A stretch of 64,000 bases of DNA from Sambucus nigra (GCA_949130495.1 OX422217.1:574960606-575024605); one strand, 5' to 3'; shown: positions 12,331 through 24,649, counted from the stretch's first letter. Notes: a model not told the origin generated them from the letters alone. Program-made: numbers and translations.

Positions 12331-12372
12331 CTCATCCAACAGGGCTAATTGTAGTATGGACGTGTCTATAAC

Positions 12373-12800
12373 GTGCACCAGCTAGCAGCACCGCAGGCGC
12401 CATCCGCGATTGAGGGTACATTTTCTATTTATGTCACTATGGGGCGTGCTTTATTTGATACTGGGGCATCACAAGGTTTTGTAGCTACTAGCTTCGCACG
12501 AGCCATCGGGTTATTAGACACGACAAATATTACAGTGATATGCGTAGATTTGACACTGGGAAATGCGTCCTTAATTTTCTTTATATGCCGGGGAGTAGGT
12601 ATAGAGATTCGTAGCTTAATTTTACCTGTGGACATTCTAGTTTAAGATATGTATGATCACGACGCCACTATTGGTATAAATTGTCTCGTTACGTATAGAT
12701 CCATGATAGATTGTTTCGGTAGGAGTATTATCTTTGCCATTCCTGGTCAGGATATGTTTTTGGTGGCGATGCCTCGCCCAGAGGGAGGACTTTCACCCAT
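12373..12800 (+). pseudogene. Aspartic protease remnant
   Basis: The active-site loop ALFDTGASQGFV is present at about 12450-12485, and the expected hydrophobic segments follow until a stop at 12643-12645. Past the stop the same frame continues with ATIGINCLVTY, which corresponds to the usual VILGMDWL segment and has lost its key residues. Confidence 0.75.
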
Positions 12801-14210
12801 TTGTATTACATAAATGAGGATACCTCTAAAGAGATTGTGATTCCTCTAGATTCGATTCCAGTTATTCATGAGTTTTTGGATGTGTTCCAGGAGATACCTG
12901 GCCTACCTCCCAGTCGAGAGATAGATTTTATCATAGACTTTATGCGGGACACTCAGCCGATATCACGTGCACTGTACCGTATGGCTCTAACTGAGATAAG
13001 GGAGTTACGGGATCAGATAGAGTAGCTGTTAGGCCAATGCTTCATTCGGAGGAGCACCTCCCCTTGGGGCGCTTCGGTGTTGTTTATGAAAAAGAGAGAT
13101 GGTTGACTGAGGTTGTGCATGGACTACCGGGAGTTGAACAAGGTCACGATACGATATAAGTATCTATTGCTCAGGATCGATGACTTGCTCGACCGATTGA
13201 GGGGAGCTGAATTCTTTTCAAAGATAGATTTAAGATCTAGATACCATCAGCTAGGGATTAGGGAACGAGATGTGTTGAAGACTACTTTCTTGATGATATA
13301 TGGATCCTATGAGTTCAGAGTCATTCCATTTGGGCTGACAAATGCTCCAGTCATATTTATGGACTTGATGAATCGGGTGTTGAGAGAGTTCTTAGATCAG
13401 TTTGTCATCATCTTCAAAGATAATATACTGATCTATTCACAGACTGAGGAGGAGCATGCCGAGCACTTGAGACGGGTTCTTCAGACTCTACGAGAGCATC
13501 AATTGTATGCTAAGTATGAGAAGTGCGGATTCTGGTTACGGGAGGTACAGTTTCTGGGGAATGTTGTGTCAGAATTGGGGATATCAGTTGACCCGAGAGA
13601 AGTATCGATAGTGAGGGAGTGGGGACCGCCCACGACACCGACAGAGGTGCGTAGTTTCTTGGGGTTAGTTGGTTACTACAAACGGTTCATTTGAGGCTTT
13701 TCAAAAATAGCAGGTCCATTGACGAATCTGACTCGTAAGGTAGTACCGTATGTATGGGATAACACTTGCCAATTGGCCTTTGACGAGATGAAGGATAAGC
13801 TGACTTCGGCGCAGTTCTTGCTTTACTCAGGCCAGGAGTGGAGTACCTGATGTATACTGACGCATGTCTTCACGGACTCATTGGAGTACTTCAGTAGGAG
13901 GAGCAGGCTATAGCTTACTCCTTTCGCAAGCTTAAGCCTCATAAAAAGAATTACCCCACCCACGACCTGGAGCTAGCAGCGGTCATGTTTGCATTGCGAA
14001 TTTAGAGGAATTATTTGTTGGGAGAGAAGCTTCACTTGTTCGCAGACCACATCTCACTGCAATACTTGTTCACTCGGTGGGAGTTAAACACGCGGCAGCG
14101 CAGGTGGCTGGAGTTTGTGAAAGACTACCAGTTCAAGATACAATATCATCCGGGGAAGGAAAACGTAATTGCTGATGCGTTAAGCCGTAGGCTGGTAGGT
14201 GAGGTAGCGA
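12801..14210 (+). pseudogene. Ty3/gypsy reverse transcriptase-RNase H
   Basis: RT segments are clear: [44 protein letters not shown] and [19 protein letters not shown]. The catalytic loop reads [11 protein letters not shown], so the second of the two adjacent catalytic aspartates is asparagine. The connection domain ([15 protein letters not shown]) and RNase H ([56 protein letters not shown]) follow. In-frame stops lie at about 13023, 13106 and 13692. It once copied element RNA and is now dead. Confidence 0.85.
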
Positions 14211-14470
14211 ATGTATGGAAAGCGAAGTGGAAAGAGTTGGGACACCAGGACACGGTATCCCATTCCTTTATATACGTTATGATAGTCACACCAGAGATTG
14301 TTATGAGGGTGATCCAGACCCAAGCAACGAATACGTTTTTTTAGGATCAAATTGCACGGCTCTTAGCTGAGGGTGCTGAGACCTATTCAGTAAGTTCTAA
14401 TGGGGGTTTGAGTTTTAATGGGATATTGGTGGTCCCCGAGGGAGATTATTTACGTTATGTAGTGATGACA

Positions 14471-15765
14471 CAGTCACACGATTCTAGACTTGCGGTACAT
14501 CCCGGAGGGGATAAAATGTACTAGGATATGAGGCGATAGTACTGGTGGAGTGGGATGAAGAAAGACATTGCGGAGTTCGTGTCCAAACGTACTACCTGTC
14601 AGATGGTAAAGGTGGACCACCAGAGACCGCCAGTACTACTTCAGCCATTGAAGTTACCTACGTGGAAATGGGAGAGCATTTTCATAGATTTCATCACTGG
14701 GTTGCCTACATCATAGAGGGGTCACGATTCCATATGAGTTATAGTGGATCGGTTGACCAAGGTAGCTCATTTTCTGCCAGTGCGGACAGACTAAACCACG
14801 AGCCAGTATACACAGTTGTTTATTGTCGAGGTAGTTAGGCAACATGGGGTGCCCCTGCACATTAGGTCTGATAGAGGCAAGATTTTTACGTTGCGCTTCT
14901 GGGAGAGCTTTCAAGAGGCTATAGGTACAGAGTTGAGATTAAGTTCATCTTATCACCCACAAATGAATGGGCAGACAGAGCGTACCAATCAGATGCTGGA
15001 GGATATGCTACGCATGTGTGTCCTTGATTTTGAAGGAGGTTGGGAGCCGTATCTTCCACTGCTGGAGTTTTCTTATAATAACTCTTATCAGTTCACGATC
15101 GACATGGCCCCCATTTGAGGCATTATATGGCAGATCGTGTCATTCTCCCGCTTGTTGGCTAGAGTTGGGGGACAATAAGTTTCTCGGACTAGAGGTAATT
15201 CAGGAGACGTCAGCTAGGATTGAGTTAATCAGGAGTCGCATTTGGGTAGCCCAGGATAGGCAGAAAAGATACGTCGATGCAAATTGGTCCTTCCAAGAGT
15301 TTAGCGTGGGGGACCAAGTATTACTGCGTGTGTCTCCTATGAACGGAGTAATGAGATTCGAGACGAAGGGGAAGTTGGATCCGAGGTACGTAGGACCATT
15401 TTCCATTATCGAGAGGATAGGGCCGGTGGCATACAGATTAGGGTTGCCAAAGCACTTACACCATATTCACGATGTATTCCACATCTCATCGCTGGGATAA
15501 TTTCTACGGGATGATATGACCCACACTCACATCACGATAGAGGAGATTGATTTAAAGCCCGACAGTTCTTATGAGGAGAGACAAGTGGCATAGCGAGAGG
15601 AAATTGAGGTCTAAGGTAAGTCCGCTTATACGGGTCCAGTGGGAGCATCATAACGAGGAGGAGTCCACTTGGGAGCGCGAGGTAGATATGAGTGAAAATT
15701 ACCCAAATTTATTTTTACCAGGTATGCCTTATTTTCCAAATTTTAGGACAAAATTCCGTTATTAG
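14471..15765 (+). pseudogene. Integrase with chromodomain-like tail
   Basis: The zinc-binding region is broken ([13 protein letters not shown], with CQMVKVDHQ). Core segments are seen at [33 protein letters not shown], then YHPQMNGQTERT with the core glutamate. The C-terminal domain (FSVGDQVLLRV, FSIIERIGPVAYRLGLP, IHDVFHISSLG) precedes a chromodomain-like end (KVSPLIRVQWEHHNEEEST). A one-base shift near 15112 and several stops interrupt it. Domain order matches the minus-strand neighbour, supporting a shared lineage. Confidence 0.85.
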
Positions 15766-15775
15766 GGGATAAGTA
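15761..15775 (+). other. Polypurine tract (plus-strand primer)
   Basis: ATTAGGGGATAAGTA directly precedes the LTR start TGTTATACCCCG. Position and purine content fit a polypurine tract, though it contains several pyrimidines and is weaker than that of the neighbouring element. Confidence 0.6.
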
Positions 15776-18700
15776 TGTTATACCCCGTATTTTTAGACTT
15801 TTAAAATTAGGGATTTATTAAATTTAATTGAGATAAATTAATTTAATATTAATTCGGGATTTATTTTAATTATTTACTAGCGTGACGAGAGTTAGTAATT
15901 ATTGGGAATTGGTTGAATATTACTTAATGAGTAAAGTAATATATGGAATTGAATTTATTAAAAATTGTCACGAGTGAATAATACGACAATTATAGAAAAT
16001 TAAGTCGGGACGCGCATGTATCGTGTCGGGACTAAATTATTATAATAATAAGTGAATAATTTATAAGTCTCCCGTATAGTCAGTTCGAGTGCGCCAACGT
16101 GTCCGAAAGGGTCGATATAGTCAGAAAACTATACCCGGGGATTTAGTTTGGCTCTCGGGACGTTTTTAGGCCTAACCGACAACCTGAGAGGGCGTTTTAG
16201 TAATTAGCCATTTTTAGGCTTAATTATGGATGAAAATTATAGGTTCTAATATGATGTAAATTATAGTCCTTGAGGGTTAGGAGTTAGAGAGTTACAGAGA
16301 GGCTAGTTTATAGAGACGAGAGAGACCTTTCCAAGGAGTGAAACCACCAACTCACAACCTTTTTGCCGGATTCCACCACCGTAGCGTAGATCAGAGTGAG
16401 GGGATCAAACCTCTACCAGTCTATTTCGTGGAATCAGACTTACAATCTCAAGGCAAGTATCTATCTTATTGATTCCTAGTTAATAATTCACCCATGTTAT
16501 AATAGGATTGGTAAATACATGTTTTATTGAACAATTATATGATTTAGGAGATTTTTAATCGCATATTTTAGGAGGAATGCATGTAGTTTGTAACCCTTGA
16601 CATATGTAGAGTATTACCCATGAAATTGTAATGTTTAATAGAAAGAAATCTGGAAAAAGATTGAGAATATTGGAATTTATGATAAAACTAGGGTTCGTGA
16701 TAATTCTATTGAATTTGTCCCTTTCAATCCATGCCTTTGATGTATTCGTACATATTTTACGTAGGAAATCATGTAGATAGGTTGACATGACTCTTGTTTT
16801 AATTGTTTGGGAGTTTGGGATGAATTAAGCATGATTTAGAGGTTGAAAGGTGATGAAACCCGTAGGTTGGAATATCAGAATCTGGGCAAGAACTTGCTTG
16901 ATTGATCGATCGACTCAAGAATGTCGATCGATCGAAGGATCCATCAATCGACCCTTTTCATCGATCGATCGACCCCTCCTAAAAATTGAATATTTTTCCC
17001 CTTTTAAATTAATTTGGTTAAAATACGTAGTAACCTTTGAATATCATTTAAAGATCATAATGGGTCATGAAGGGGACCAATAGGGTCTAAGTAGGTTCCG
17101 TTGAATATAATTTACGGGATGTAATCGTGGGATAGCAGGGGTATGTCATTTATTAGAAAACGTTCGTACGTTAAAAAGGGTATTGAGAGATTCAAGAAAG
17201 GCTTAAACAAGCATGGGAGTGAGGGTATACCTACTGAATTTACCTTTAGGAAGAGAAAACACTTCTAGGGAAGAAAAGTAATTATGAAATGGTTATAATT
17301 GAGAATAAAAAGTGATGAGTTCATTATGTGTAAGAATTGGGTAATTTGTACTAAGTACGGTTAAAATGTTGTTATAGGTTGCGAGCGAACCTAATTGAAA
17401 GATGTGAATATTTATATATATAACCGAGTGATTGTGTATATATTAAATATATCTCTGTGTATAATCATACCCGCGCTACTTGCTATCACGGAGGTTGCCG
17501 CGCCGTGACACTCTTATCTCGATGGGAACTTTATGTGGGATATTGACTCGTACCCTAGAACATAGGATTCCTTGGTATAGGCTATCTGAGAATGATAGTC
17601 AGACGTTCCTAAGAGACGTGAGGGTATGTGCTGACCTCTTAGTGACTTGGAACTATGCTTCGCCTCCATTTTGTGTGTATTGTGTTAATACAGTTCGAGA
17701 GTGATTCCGAACTAGTATTTCCCTTGTACGAGGTATACAGGGACTTGATAGCAGAGTATGACCGCACCATAGATTTTATGTGGGGGTGACGATAGTATAT
17801 ATATTATATGAGTGATTAATATATATACGTATATATGAAATTTTTCTACTGTGCGTAAGTAGATAAATATTGAATAAATGCTCCAAAATTGTGGTAAGTG
17901 TTTGGAAACTTCACAACAGTATTGAGAAATACATAATAGATGTAAGTAATCATTAAGATATTGATCCCTAAACTAAAATCGTAAACTTGTGACCTCAAAT
18001 CAGAATCTATGGGAGATGAATTAGATAGGATTATGAGTCATTTTAGTAGTACGGTAGGCATGCACACTAGATGAGATGTGAGAATTCTCAAGAGAGTGTC
18101 GTGTACTAACATGGTTGTCATATTAGCGAGTAAGCATTTTAAATACTTGCTAAACCATTTTAAATTGTTTTACACTCGGGGTCTGACCCGTTTCCTGTCA
18201 TTTTTCTTCTATTGTATATATAAATATGTATTACAGGTGCCCAACCACTTGGGCGTCAGGTGTAGATTCATTTGACTGTGCATACTGCAGCTTGGGTGGG
18301 AGTTGCAGGGCAATATAGTAGATGCTTCCTCTTTTAGCTCCTTAGATTTATATTTAGTTCCTTTAGCTAGGGCATGTGTCGCCCATTTCCAAACTCTTGT
18401 TTAGACTTGATAGGGATTTCATACATTTCTATCGTTTCAGTATTCTGTTTTTATTTGGGATTATTTTATCTATCACTTTGTCAGTGGTTGTGATTATTTA
18501 TTTGGATTTGAGTAATCTAGTTGGCATATTTCATTGGATGATTGGTATCTTTATCATTTGTGTTGTCCATAATTTAGTTTATGCTTAAAAGGTTTTTACT
18601 ACGGAATTTTATAAATAAAATCATTTAAATTGTTTTGACACTTAGTTTAATTATTTAGGTTGATTAAAACGGAAAAATGTTTTTTTAGAGTGATTCTAAG

Positions 18701-18779
18701 AATGAAATACACCATCCACCTTGATTTGTAATTTAATTAAAGACTGATCACCCGGTATTTAATTAAGGAGGGTGTTACA
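15776..18779 (+). repeat. 3' LTR of the plus-strand chromovirus
   Basis: It starts TGTTATACCCCGTA after the polypurine tract and ends GAGGGTGTTACA, giving TG...CA ends and 3004 bases. At 16901-16975 it holds a cluster of ATCGAT palindromes, with TCGATCGATCGA twice. Short open frames in it show no protein similarity and are ignored. Four- to five-base target duplications cannot be tested because the 5' end is lost. Confidence 0.8.
16901..16975. repeat. GATCGATC palindrome cluster inside LTR
   Basis: TGATCGATCGA, TCGATCGATCGA (16924-16935), CCATCAATCGACC and TCGATCGATCGA (16961-16972) occur within 75 bases. The 12-base words are perfect palindromes. Similar clusters lie in other LTRs of this window. 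Confidence 0.8.
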
Positions 18780-18797
18780 AAAACATATTTTTGAGTC

Positions 18798-20731
18798 TGT
18801 GTCCATCCTTCCCGAATCCTGATCCTCGCGGCGGGCGGGCTGCATGACAGTGAGGATCCTTAGTTCCCGCGCGTCCTCTCAGGAGCGCTTCGGTCGGCGT
18901 CATTTGAGGTGAGGTAAAAAATGTAGAGAGATTAGAGTCGTCAGTCTATTTTACTCAAAACAGACAAAAGAAAAGGAGAAGCCATCCCGAAGGACAGCAT
19001 CTCAAGACATACTGATGCATACGAAACCAAAGTGATTCGAGAAGGGTCCAGAAGCTAAGTTACGAAATGGGAAGGTGTTAGGCACCCAATCCTCCCTTTC
19101 AGCCTCTCATGGATTTTTGCTATTTTCCTTTTATTTTCCCCGTGATGTGTGTGCATGTGTATATATAGTGGAGATAGGAATCATCGACTTATACCATGCA
19201 AGAGGAAAAGCGAGTCATCCGTGGGAAGGTATAAAAGTATTAGAAAATAGGATTTACGCGATTATCCTTACGTTGACCGTTATGATGGAACGATAACGTA
19301 TGTAGAATAATACGCCACTAAGAACAAATATATGTATATATATAATATAAGAGAATGGAGATTAGAGAAAATAGAAAATGAGAGGAAAAGTAAAAATAGG
19401 ACTCGAGTCTTGGGTTTTACCCCGAGATGCCTACGTAGCCTATAGAGGCATCAAAGTCCATGTAGTTCGCATACAAAACGAGGGGTGGGGTTTACCCCAT
19501 AAATCCAACTGGGGGATTCTCTTATTTGTGTGTATGTATGTGTGTAGAAAAAAGTGTTTTAGTAGTGAGAAAAGTGTGAGAATTCCTATTTGGAATTTAT
19601 GAGCAAACCCTCTTTTTCTTATTTTTTGGAGTTTTTATTTATATGCAAATATGAGATGTGCAATAATACTAAATAAAAAGTATATTAGGATGTGTGAGAT
19701 GAGATAATAAAAGTGCTAAGTAATAAAACAAGTTATTGCGAATTTATGAGAATTTAAGGAGAGAGTTGAGAAAATTGGACATTCTTGAAGATCTTGAGCT
19801 TGATCTTGAATGATGGAGAGAAAACCTTAGACTTGGATGATGATGGAGGGTAGTGAATTCACCAAGTTTGATGAAAAGGATGGTGAAAAGTGAAGGTTGG
19901 AAAGGGATTTGGGTGTGGAAATCACGCTGACTTCGAGGGAGGTTTTCTGGATTTGTTGAGAGTGATATGTTTCAGATCTGGGCTCCCCTTGCAAGTGAGC
20001 CCAGACCTCTCTTTTTATAGGACCAGAGCATTGCCGATCGGCATAGCCCTGTTCCTTCCAATCGGTAGGTGAGTTTAGGTACACTGCCGATAGGCAGGGC
20101 CTGAGATCTGCCGTTTGGCAGTGTCTTTTAGGCTTTTTCGGAAAATTGACCGCATAACGCAAACTGTTGATCAGAATTGCTCACGGGGTGGACCGTTGGA
20201 AAGGTAATTCAGATACCTTCGAAAGTCCTTTGGACCACTCTTGGGTTTGGGGGTTGGCTTTGGGTCAAATATGGCTCGGAATTATTCATCAGTCCATTGG
20301 ACGGGGAATCGTCAGACGCAAACGGATCGTTCGTCCGCATGGTAAGTCCGAATCGCGCACGGGGTGGACCGTTGGAAGGGTTAGGAGATGTACTTAGACA
20401 TTAAAAAGAGTTTGATCCAATTCGGGGATTTAACTTTGGTCAACCGGGCCCTGGAAGCATTCGGTGACCTTTCAGAGTAAAACGGATCGTTCGTCCGTAT
20501 CGTAAGTCAGAATCGTGCACGGGACTGAACGTTAGAAAGGGGTTTTAGTGCCCTTCGAAGATTCATTCAGCCTCGGTCGAGCTAAAGACTTTGACGTTTG
20601 GTCAAACGGAGCTCGGGAGTGCCCGATGGCTTCTAGGTCAGTACTCGGGGTATGACCTGCATCTGTAGTGATGTAGGGAGGTGCTAGGGACCTAAGGAGA
20701 GTTTAAGGGGTAACAGAATGGGGTGTCTACA
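18798..20731 (-). repeat. 3' LTR of the Tat/Ogre-type element
   Basis: 1934 bases, TG...CA ends, aligned end to end with 36815-38733; plus-strand start TGTGTCCATCCTTCCCG, end GGTGTCTACA. It contains about three degenerate units of some 160 bases (20165-20650), each including CGGATCGTTCGTCCG or GGACCGTTGGAA words. An LTR promoter region with a TATA box lies at 20012-20122. Open frames inside it are not conserved with any protein I recognise. Confidence 0.92.
20012..20122 (-). promoter_or_regulatory. LTR promoter: TATA box with palindromes
   Basis: Read on the minus strand: CTGCCAAACGGCAG (20122-20109), CTGCCTATCGGCAG (20097-20084), TGCCGATCGGCA (20043-20032, a perfect palindrome), then 12 bases further TATAAAAA (20019-20012). 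The same block in the right LTR lies at 38015-38125 with more mutated palindromes. It has the layout of a U3 promoter; factor binding is inference. Confidence 0.65.
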
Positions 20732-20799
20732 GAGACCCTCAACGGGTGAGTTTAGAACAGATGCTAGCCGTCGAATAGACACCGCATGATGCTTTTGAG

Positions 20800-21240
20800 G
20801 GAGGATGACCAATTCAAAGGGTCGAGGCCAATTCTGAGGACCTAGGGAGTGTGCTAGGGATAGCCAATTCTGTGGGTAGATGCCGATTCTACGGTCTTAA
20901 GTTGGGATGACCAATTCTATGGGTCAACGCCAATTCTGAGGTCTTGAAGATGAGGATGACCGATTCTGCGGGTCGAAGCCAATTCTGCGGGATTAAGTAG
21001 AGGTGACCAATTCTGTGGGTCGAAGTCGATTCTGAGGGAATAAGTTGAGAGTGTGACCAATTCTGCAGGTCGAAGCTAATTCTGAGGGCTTAAGGTGGAG
21101 GTGACCAATTCTGAGGGTCAAAGCCAATTCTGCGGGCTTAAGGTAGAGGTGACCAATTCTGCATGTCAAAGCTAATTCTACGGGCTTAAGTTGGGAGTGT
21201 GACCAATTCTGCATGTCGAAGATAATTCTGCGAGCTTAAG
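20800..21240. repeat. Tandem repeat, about 50-base unit
   Basis: Nine or so degenerate units follow the pattern GACCAATTCTG, GGGTCGAAGCCAATTCTG, CGGGCTTAAGT. Each unit carries two AATTCTG words and ends in a CTTAAG-like word. The array lies just inside the 3' LTR of the Tat/Ogre element, a place where such elements often carry tandem repeats. Confidence 0.85.
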
Positions 21241-21432
21241 TGACGATCTAAGATCGAGGTCAATTTTGACTTAAGAGTGGTGATGATCGAGGACCGAGGT
21301 CAATTCTGACCTAACTGAGGTGACGATCCAAGACCGAGGTCAATTCTGACCTAAGAGTGGTGACGACCGAGGACCGAGGTCAATTATGACCTAACTCAGG
21401 TGACGATCCAAGACCGAGGTCAATTTTTACTT
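21241..21432. repeat. Tandem repeat, about 40-base unit
   Basis: A second array follows the first, with units of the form GTGACGATCCAAGACCGAG then GTCAATTCTGACCTAA. Alternate units differ (CCAAGACC versus CGAGGACC), so the higher-order period is about 80 bases. It shares the AATTCTG word with the first array and may derive from it. Confidence 0.8.
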
Positions 21433-21934
21433 AAGAGAGGATAAAGATTGGATTTTGGGTTCCACTGGGGAATGAGCTTGGGAAAAAGTAGAGTGTCCTT
21501 TAGAGACTTTGACAATAACTTTATGGAGTTTCGATGGGGAAATTACCTCGAGATGTTGTGTTGAGCCGGGGAGCCGATTGCTGGGGAAGCATTTGTGATC
21601 TTAGGTATTTCGTGGAGGAAAGGCAAGTTTGATGCCGGAAACTCGACAAGGGAAGTGATTAGGTTGTTCAGGTATTGGACATATTGCTCGGGGAGGCTTG
21701 AGACCTTTAGGGGATAGGAGGTGATCCTTAGAGATCCTCCGGGGACGTTGCCGGGAGGAGTTTCACTTGGTTTTTGAGAGTTCCACTGGGGAAATGGGGG
21801 TTTCGCTTGAGGGAGTGTAAAATTTTCTTGGTGAAAATGTTCTAAATCCTTTTCGTGATTTTTAGGAATTTTCTGAGGATTTTTCAGGATTTTCTGGTAT
21901 TTTCTAGAAATTTTTGTATGAAATTTCAAGGGGG
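21433..21934. other. Spacer in retroelement 3' part
   Basis: No protein similarity or repeat recognised. An open frame on the minus strand (21947-21543) is rich in Lys, Pro and Ser and looks like chance. The stretch separates the tandem repeats from the promoter of the PMD gene. Confidence 0.5.
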
Positions 21935-22073
21935 TGCCGGTCGGCATGGTTCAGAGGGTGCCATTTAGTAGTGGCACGGATTTTTGGACTGCCTCAGGAA
22001 GGTAAGGGGACAGTGCCGATTGATGGGTGGGGGGTCAATGCCTATCGGCATGACCCTTGGCATCCTATATAAA
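21935..22073 (+). promoter_or_regulatory. Promoter of PMD gene with LTR-like palindromes
   Basis: TGCCGGTCGGCA (21935-21946), a half copy GTGCCGAT (22013-22020) and TGCCTATCGGCA (22039-22050) are followed 15 bases later by TATATAAA (22066-22073), about 95 bases before the ATG at 22168. The palindromes and spacing mirror the LTR promoter of the same element on the other strand. Confidence 0.65.
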
Positions 22074-22167
22074 GGGAGCGAATTCCCTTCATTTTTCACA
22101 GCTTCTTGCTTTCTTTCTTTCTGCGATTTTCCTCTGCAAATTGTTCTAGCATTATGATCTCTAAGAA

Positions 22168-24278
22168 ATGGTCGCCTTTGTGAGCACTGCAGTGCATAGG
22201 GAATGGTTGACTGTTGATGGTTGGGCGGACGTGGAGTGGAGGACCAGGGCGCCTCTTGCTTTGGGGAGTGAGAACTCCTTTGACTCATTTGAGTCGGTTG
22301 CGAATGAGCGGACTTTGCTATGGGAGCCATCGCGTCATCGGTCTTCTAAGGTGGTGAGCCCTGGCGGTTATGTAAGTAACCTGACTTTTGGCATTCTCCT
22401 CTTTTTGGTGATTTTTTTATTTCTTCCTTGAATTTTGACAAGGTTTCTTCTTTTGACAGTCTGATATCTCTTTGGTGAACATGCGTGCCCGAGGGACGAT
22501 GGGGCTTAAGGATGTCTGGGAGCATCTTCCACCCGTGGTGCGTTGGGTGGTATCATCAGCAGGTTTTGGGAGGTTAGCATCTGCGCTGGATGAGACGCCT
22601 CGATCGACAGTGGTCTTGTGCGCTTTGGGGGAGAGATGTTGGGATACTATCCACACCTTCCATTTCGATTTTGGGGAGATGACCGTGACTCCCATAGATG
22701 TGCAGCAGCTGCTGGGGCTGGATTGCGATGGGGAGAAGATAGAGGTGGATTGCTCTTTCCAGGTGAGGCCGGAGGCGGTGAGGGTGGTGCTTGATGACGT
22801 AGGGAAGATAGTTTCTCGGGATTCCATCCGGTTGTCCTTGCTGAAGGATGTTTTGCTGAGTAGGGTGGTTGATGTGGAGGATGGGCTACAGGTGAGGCAG
22901 ATGGCCCGGTTGTTCATCTTATAGGTGCTGGGAGGTTTTATGGTGGCGTCGAGTGGCGACGTCATCCATTTGTGGTTCTTGTCGTATTTGAGGATGTTTT
23001 CGAACATCCCTCTCTATGATTGGGAGAGCCTGACTTTGGCGACCCTCTATTTTTCTTTGGATGCATTTAGCCGGTGCTACGGGCAAACTTTTACTGGAGC
23101 CATGTATCTCCTTAAGTTTTTCTTTAATTTTGCGCATTTTCCTTTCATGCATTCGCAATTTCCTTATGCGTCTCTTTTTGATTATGAATTCCTGTCTTTG
23201 GCAGACGTGGTTTTATGAGGTGATTGGGTGAAATACCCAGCTGATCGCTCTGAAGGAAGATACTAGTGGGGACTTTTGCCGATCGTATCGATGGCGGAAG
23301 GCTAATCGGCAGTCGAACGGATCTTTTTCTCTGGAGGCGGTGCGTCAGGTCTTGAATGGCCTGACCAGTGGTAGGGTAAGACTCCTTCCTTTTCAATCTT
23401 GATTTTGGCATGTTCTGATTTTGTATTGACTTATGCCTGCTGGGGATTTTCAGGTGTCCTTTTACCCTTAGGGGACAACCATTCAGGATACGGGGGGCGA
23501 CCGGAGTGAACACGCAAATGAGGCATTTACTGGCGCATGAATTCGGCCATTCCTGATATCTCAGGGAGCGAGTGGTTCGATATATTTCCGAGGAGGAGGT
23601 GGTGGTGCCACCTGTGCAGCCTCCTATGTCTATAAGGCGGGAGCGGCTACTGCTAGAGGATACGAGGATCGCGGCGATGATCGATGAGTCCTACTTATTG
23701 TACACTGATATGACTGCGCCGTATGACTATATGGACTTTGTGACGAGCTAGTTGATGGTGCCCAGCATATATGATGCCTTGCCTTTCCCTCCGGCGGGTT
23801 CGAGTTGGGCGGTGGGGTCTTCCCACAGCGGCGATGGTCCGGTGACGGCGGCGGCGACTTCAGAGGTTCCTTTCATATGATTGCACACTCCGTCGTACAA
23901 TATTCGGCGAGCTGATGGAAGGATGGTGCCTATGTTGCACCGTCCTCATGCGATGGATCCGGAGGAGCTGGGTTTGACAGAGGAGGTTCTTCGTCCTGCG
24001 GTATACCTTCTTCCTCTTTTTGGTTCCTTTTCTTTTTGACCCCTCTTTTGATACTAATTTTTTCCTTTTCTTTTTAGCAAGTCCGGGTGTCGACCACTTG
24101 GCTGAGGGACATCAGAGATTGAATATCTTCGGTGACTGCCCACATTTGGGATGCGATCCCGGTTCCTTCTTTCTTGGTGTTGTCTTTTTTGCCCAGGGAG
24201 GACTCTGGCTCGGGTAGCGGTGGTGCGTCGTCTTGTCGTAGAGGAAAGAAAGCGCGTTGCAGGGGTGGAATCTCTTAG
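22168..24278 (+). pseudogene. Plant mobile domain (PMD) gene, degraded
   Basis: Exon 1 (22168-22371, 68 codons) starts at an ATG about 95 bases after a TATA box. Introns 22372-22459 (GTAAGT...CAG), about 23116-23204, 23376-23453 and 24001-24077 separate further exons. Exon 2 holds the PMD signature: GFGRLASAL, ALGERCWDTIHTFHFDFGEM, TVTPIDVQQLLGLDCDGE. Later exons give LGGFMVASSGDVIHLWFLSYL, CYGQTFTGAMYLL and VVVPPVQPPM. PMD proteins (aminotransferase-like, PF10536; MAIN family) are plant nuclear proteins, some acting in meristem maintenance and silencing, and are often carried by transposons. A TAG at 22922-22924 interrupts the domain; the second donor is lost, with later stops near 23750. 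The C-terminus is Ser/Gly-rich and basic. It lies antisense to the host element's pol. Confidence 0.8.
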
Positions 24279-24649
24279 AGAGAGGGGTAAAGGGTAGGTG
24301 AGAGAGAGAGAAAATGAGAATGTGGGTTCGGGCTGGGTCCCGTTGTTTTTTGCTTTTCTTTATTTTCCTGCAAAATTTGATGTAACACAGAAAAATATAT
24401 ATGCAATGCGATGGAGTTTTTTTTATTATCTTTTATTAATGGTGAATGAGTGAATGCATTCACATGCGCTTTTTACTTTACTGCTGAGACCGTAAAAAAA
24501 GATATTTTGGTGATTTTTTTGAAGAAATGAGAAATTATATAAGGGTGGAAGGGAGAATTTTGAAATTCTGTTGAGAATATCAATTTATTTTTATTGAGTT
24601 TTTGATTTTGACAAAAGAGGAAAAAGGGAAATTTCCAAAAATGGGGGGT
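24279..24649. other. Intergenic spacer between antisense genes
   Basis: Holds a GA-rich run (24296-24320) and AT-rich DNA, probably the 3' untranslated end of the PMD gene. No coding signal recognised. Confidence 0.5.

Larger units (their letters stand above)
11645..18779 (+). mobile_element. Second chromovirus, plus strand, 5'-truncated
   Basis: A second Tekay/Del-type gypsy element in the opposite orientation to its neighbour. It starts inside the Gag core (KYFSTVVKTEMRRRLLNLKK) and keeps gag, protease, RT, RNase H, integrase, a chromodomain-like tail, a polypurine tract and a 3.0-kb 3' LTR. The 5' LTR and the start of gag are missing. It is more decayed than its neighbour, with many in-frame stops. 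Both its LTR and the neighbour's are bounded by TG...CA but differ in sequence, so these are two families. Confidence 0.85.

Noticed and set aside
18780..18797. AAAACATATTTTT between the chromovirus LTR and the Tat element considered as an extra element
   Set aside because: Too short; it is simply the flank of both insertions.
19827..20404. Open frames in the Tat/Ogre LTR
   Set aside because: The corresponding frames in the other LTR are interrupted or differ, and the region is promoter and repeat sequence.
22417..23513. Minus-strand open frames opposite the PMD gene
   Set aside because: They are antisense shadows of the PMD exons; Ser/Thr-rich with no domain, whereas the plus strand shows PMD motifs and introns.
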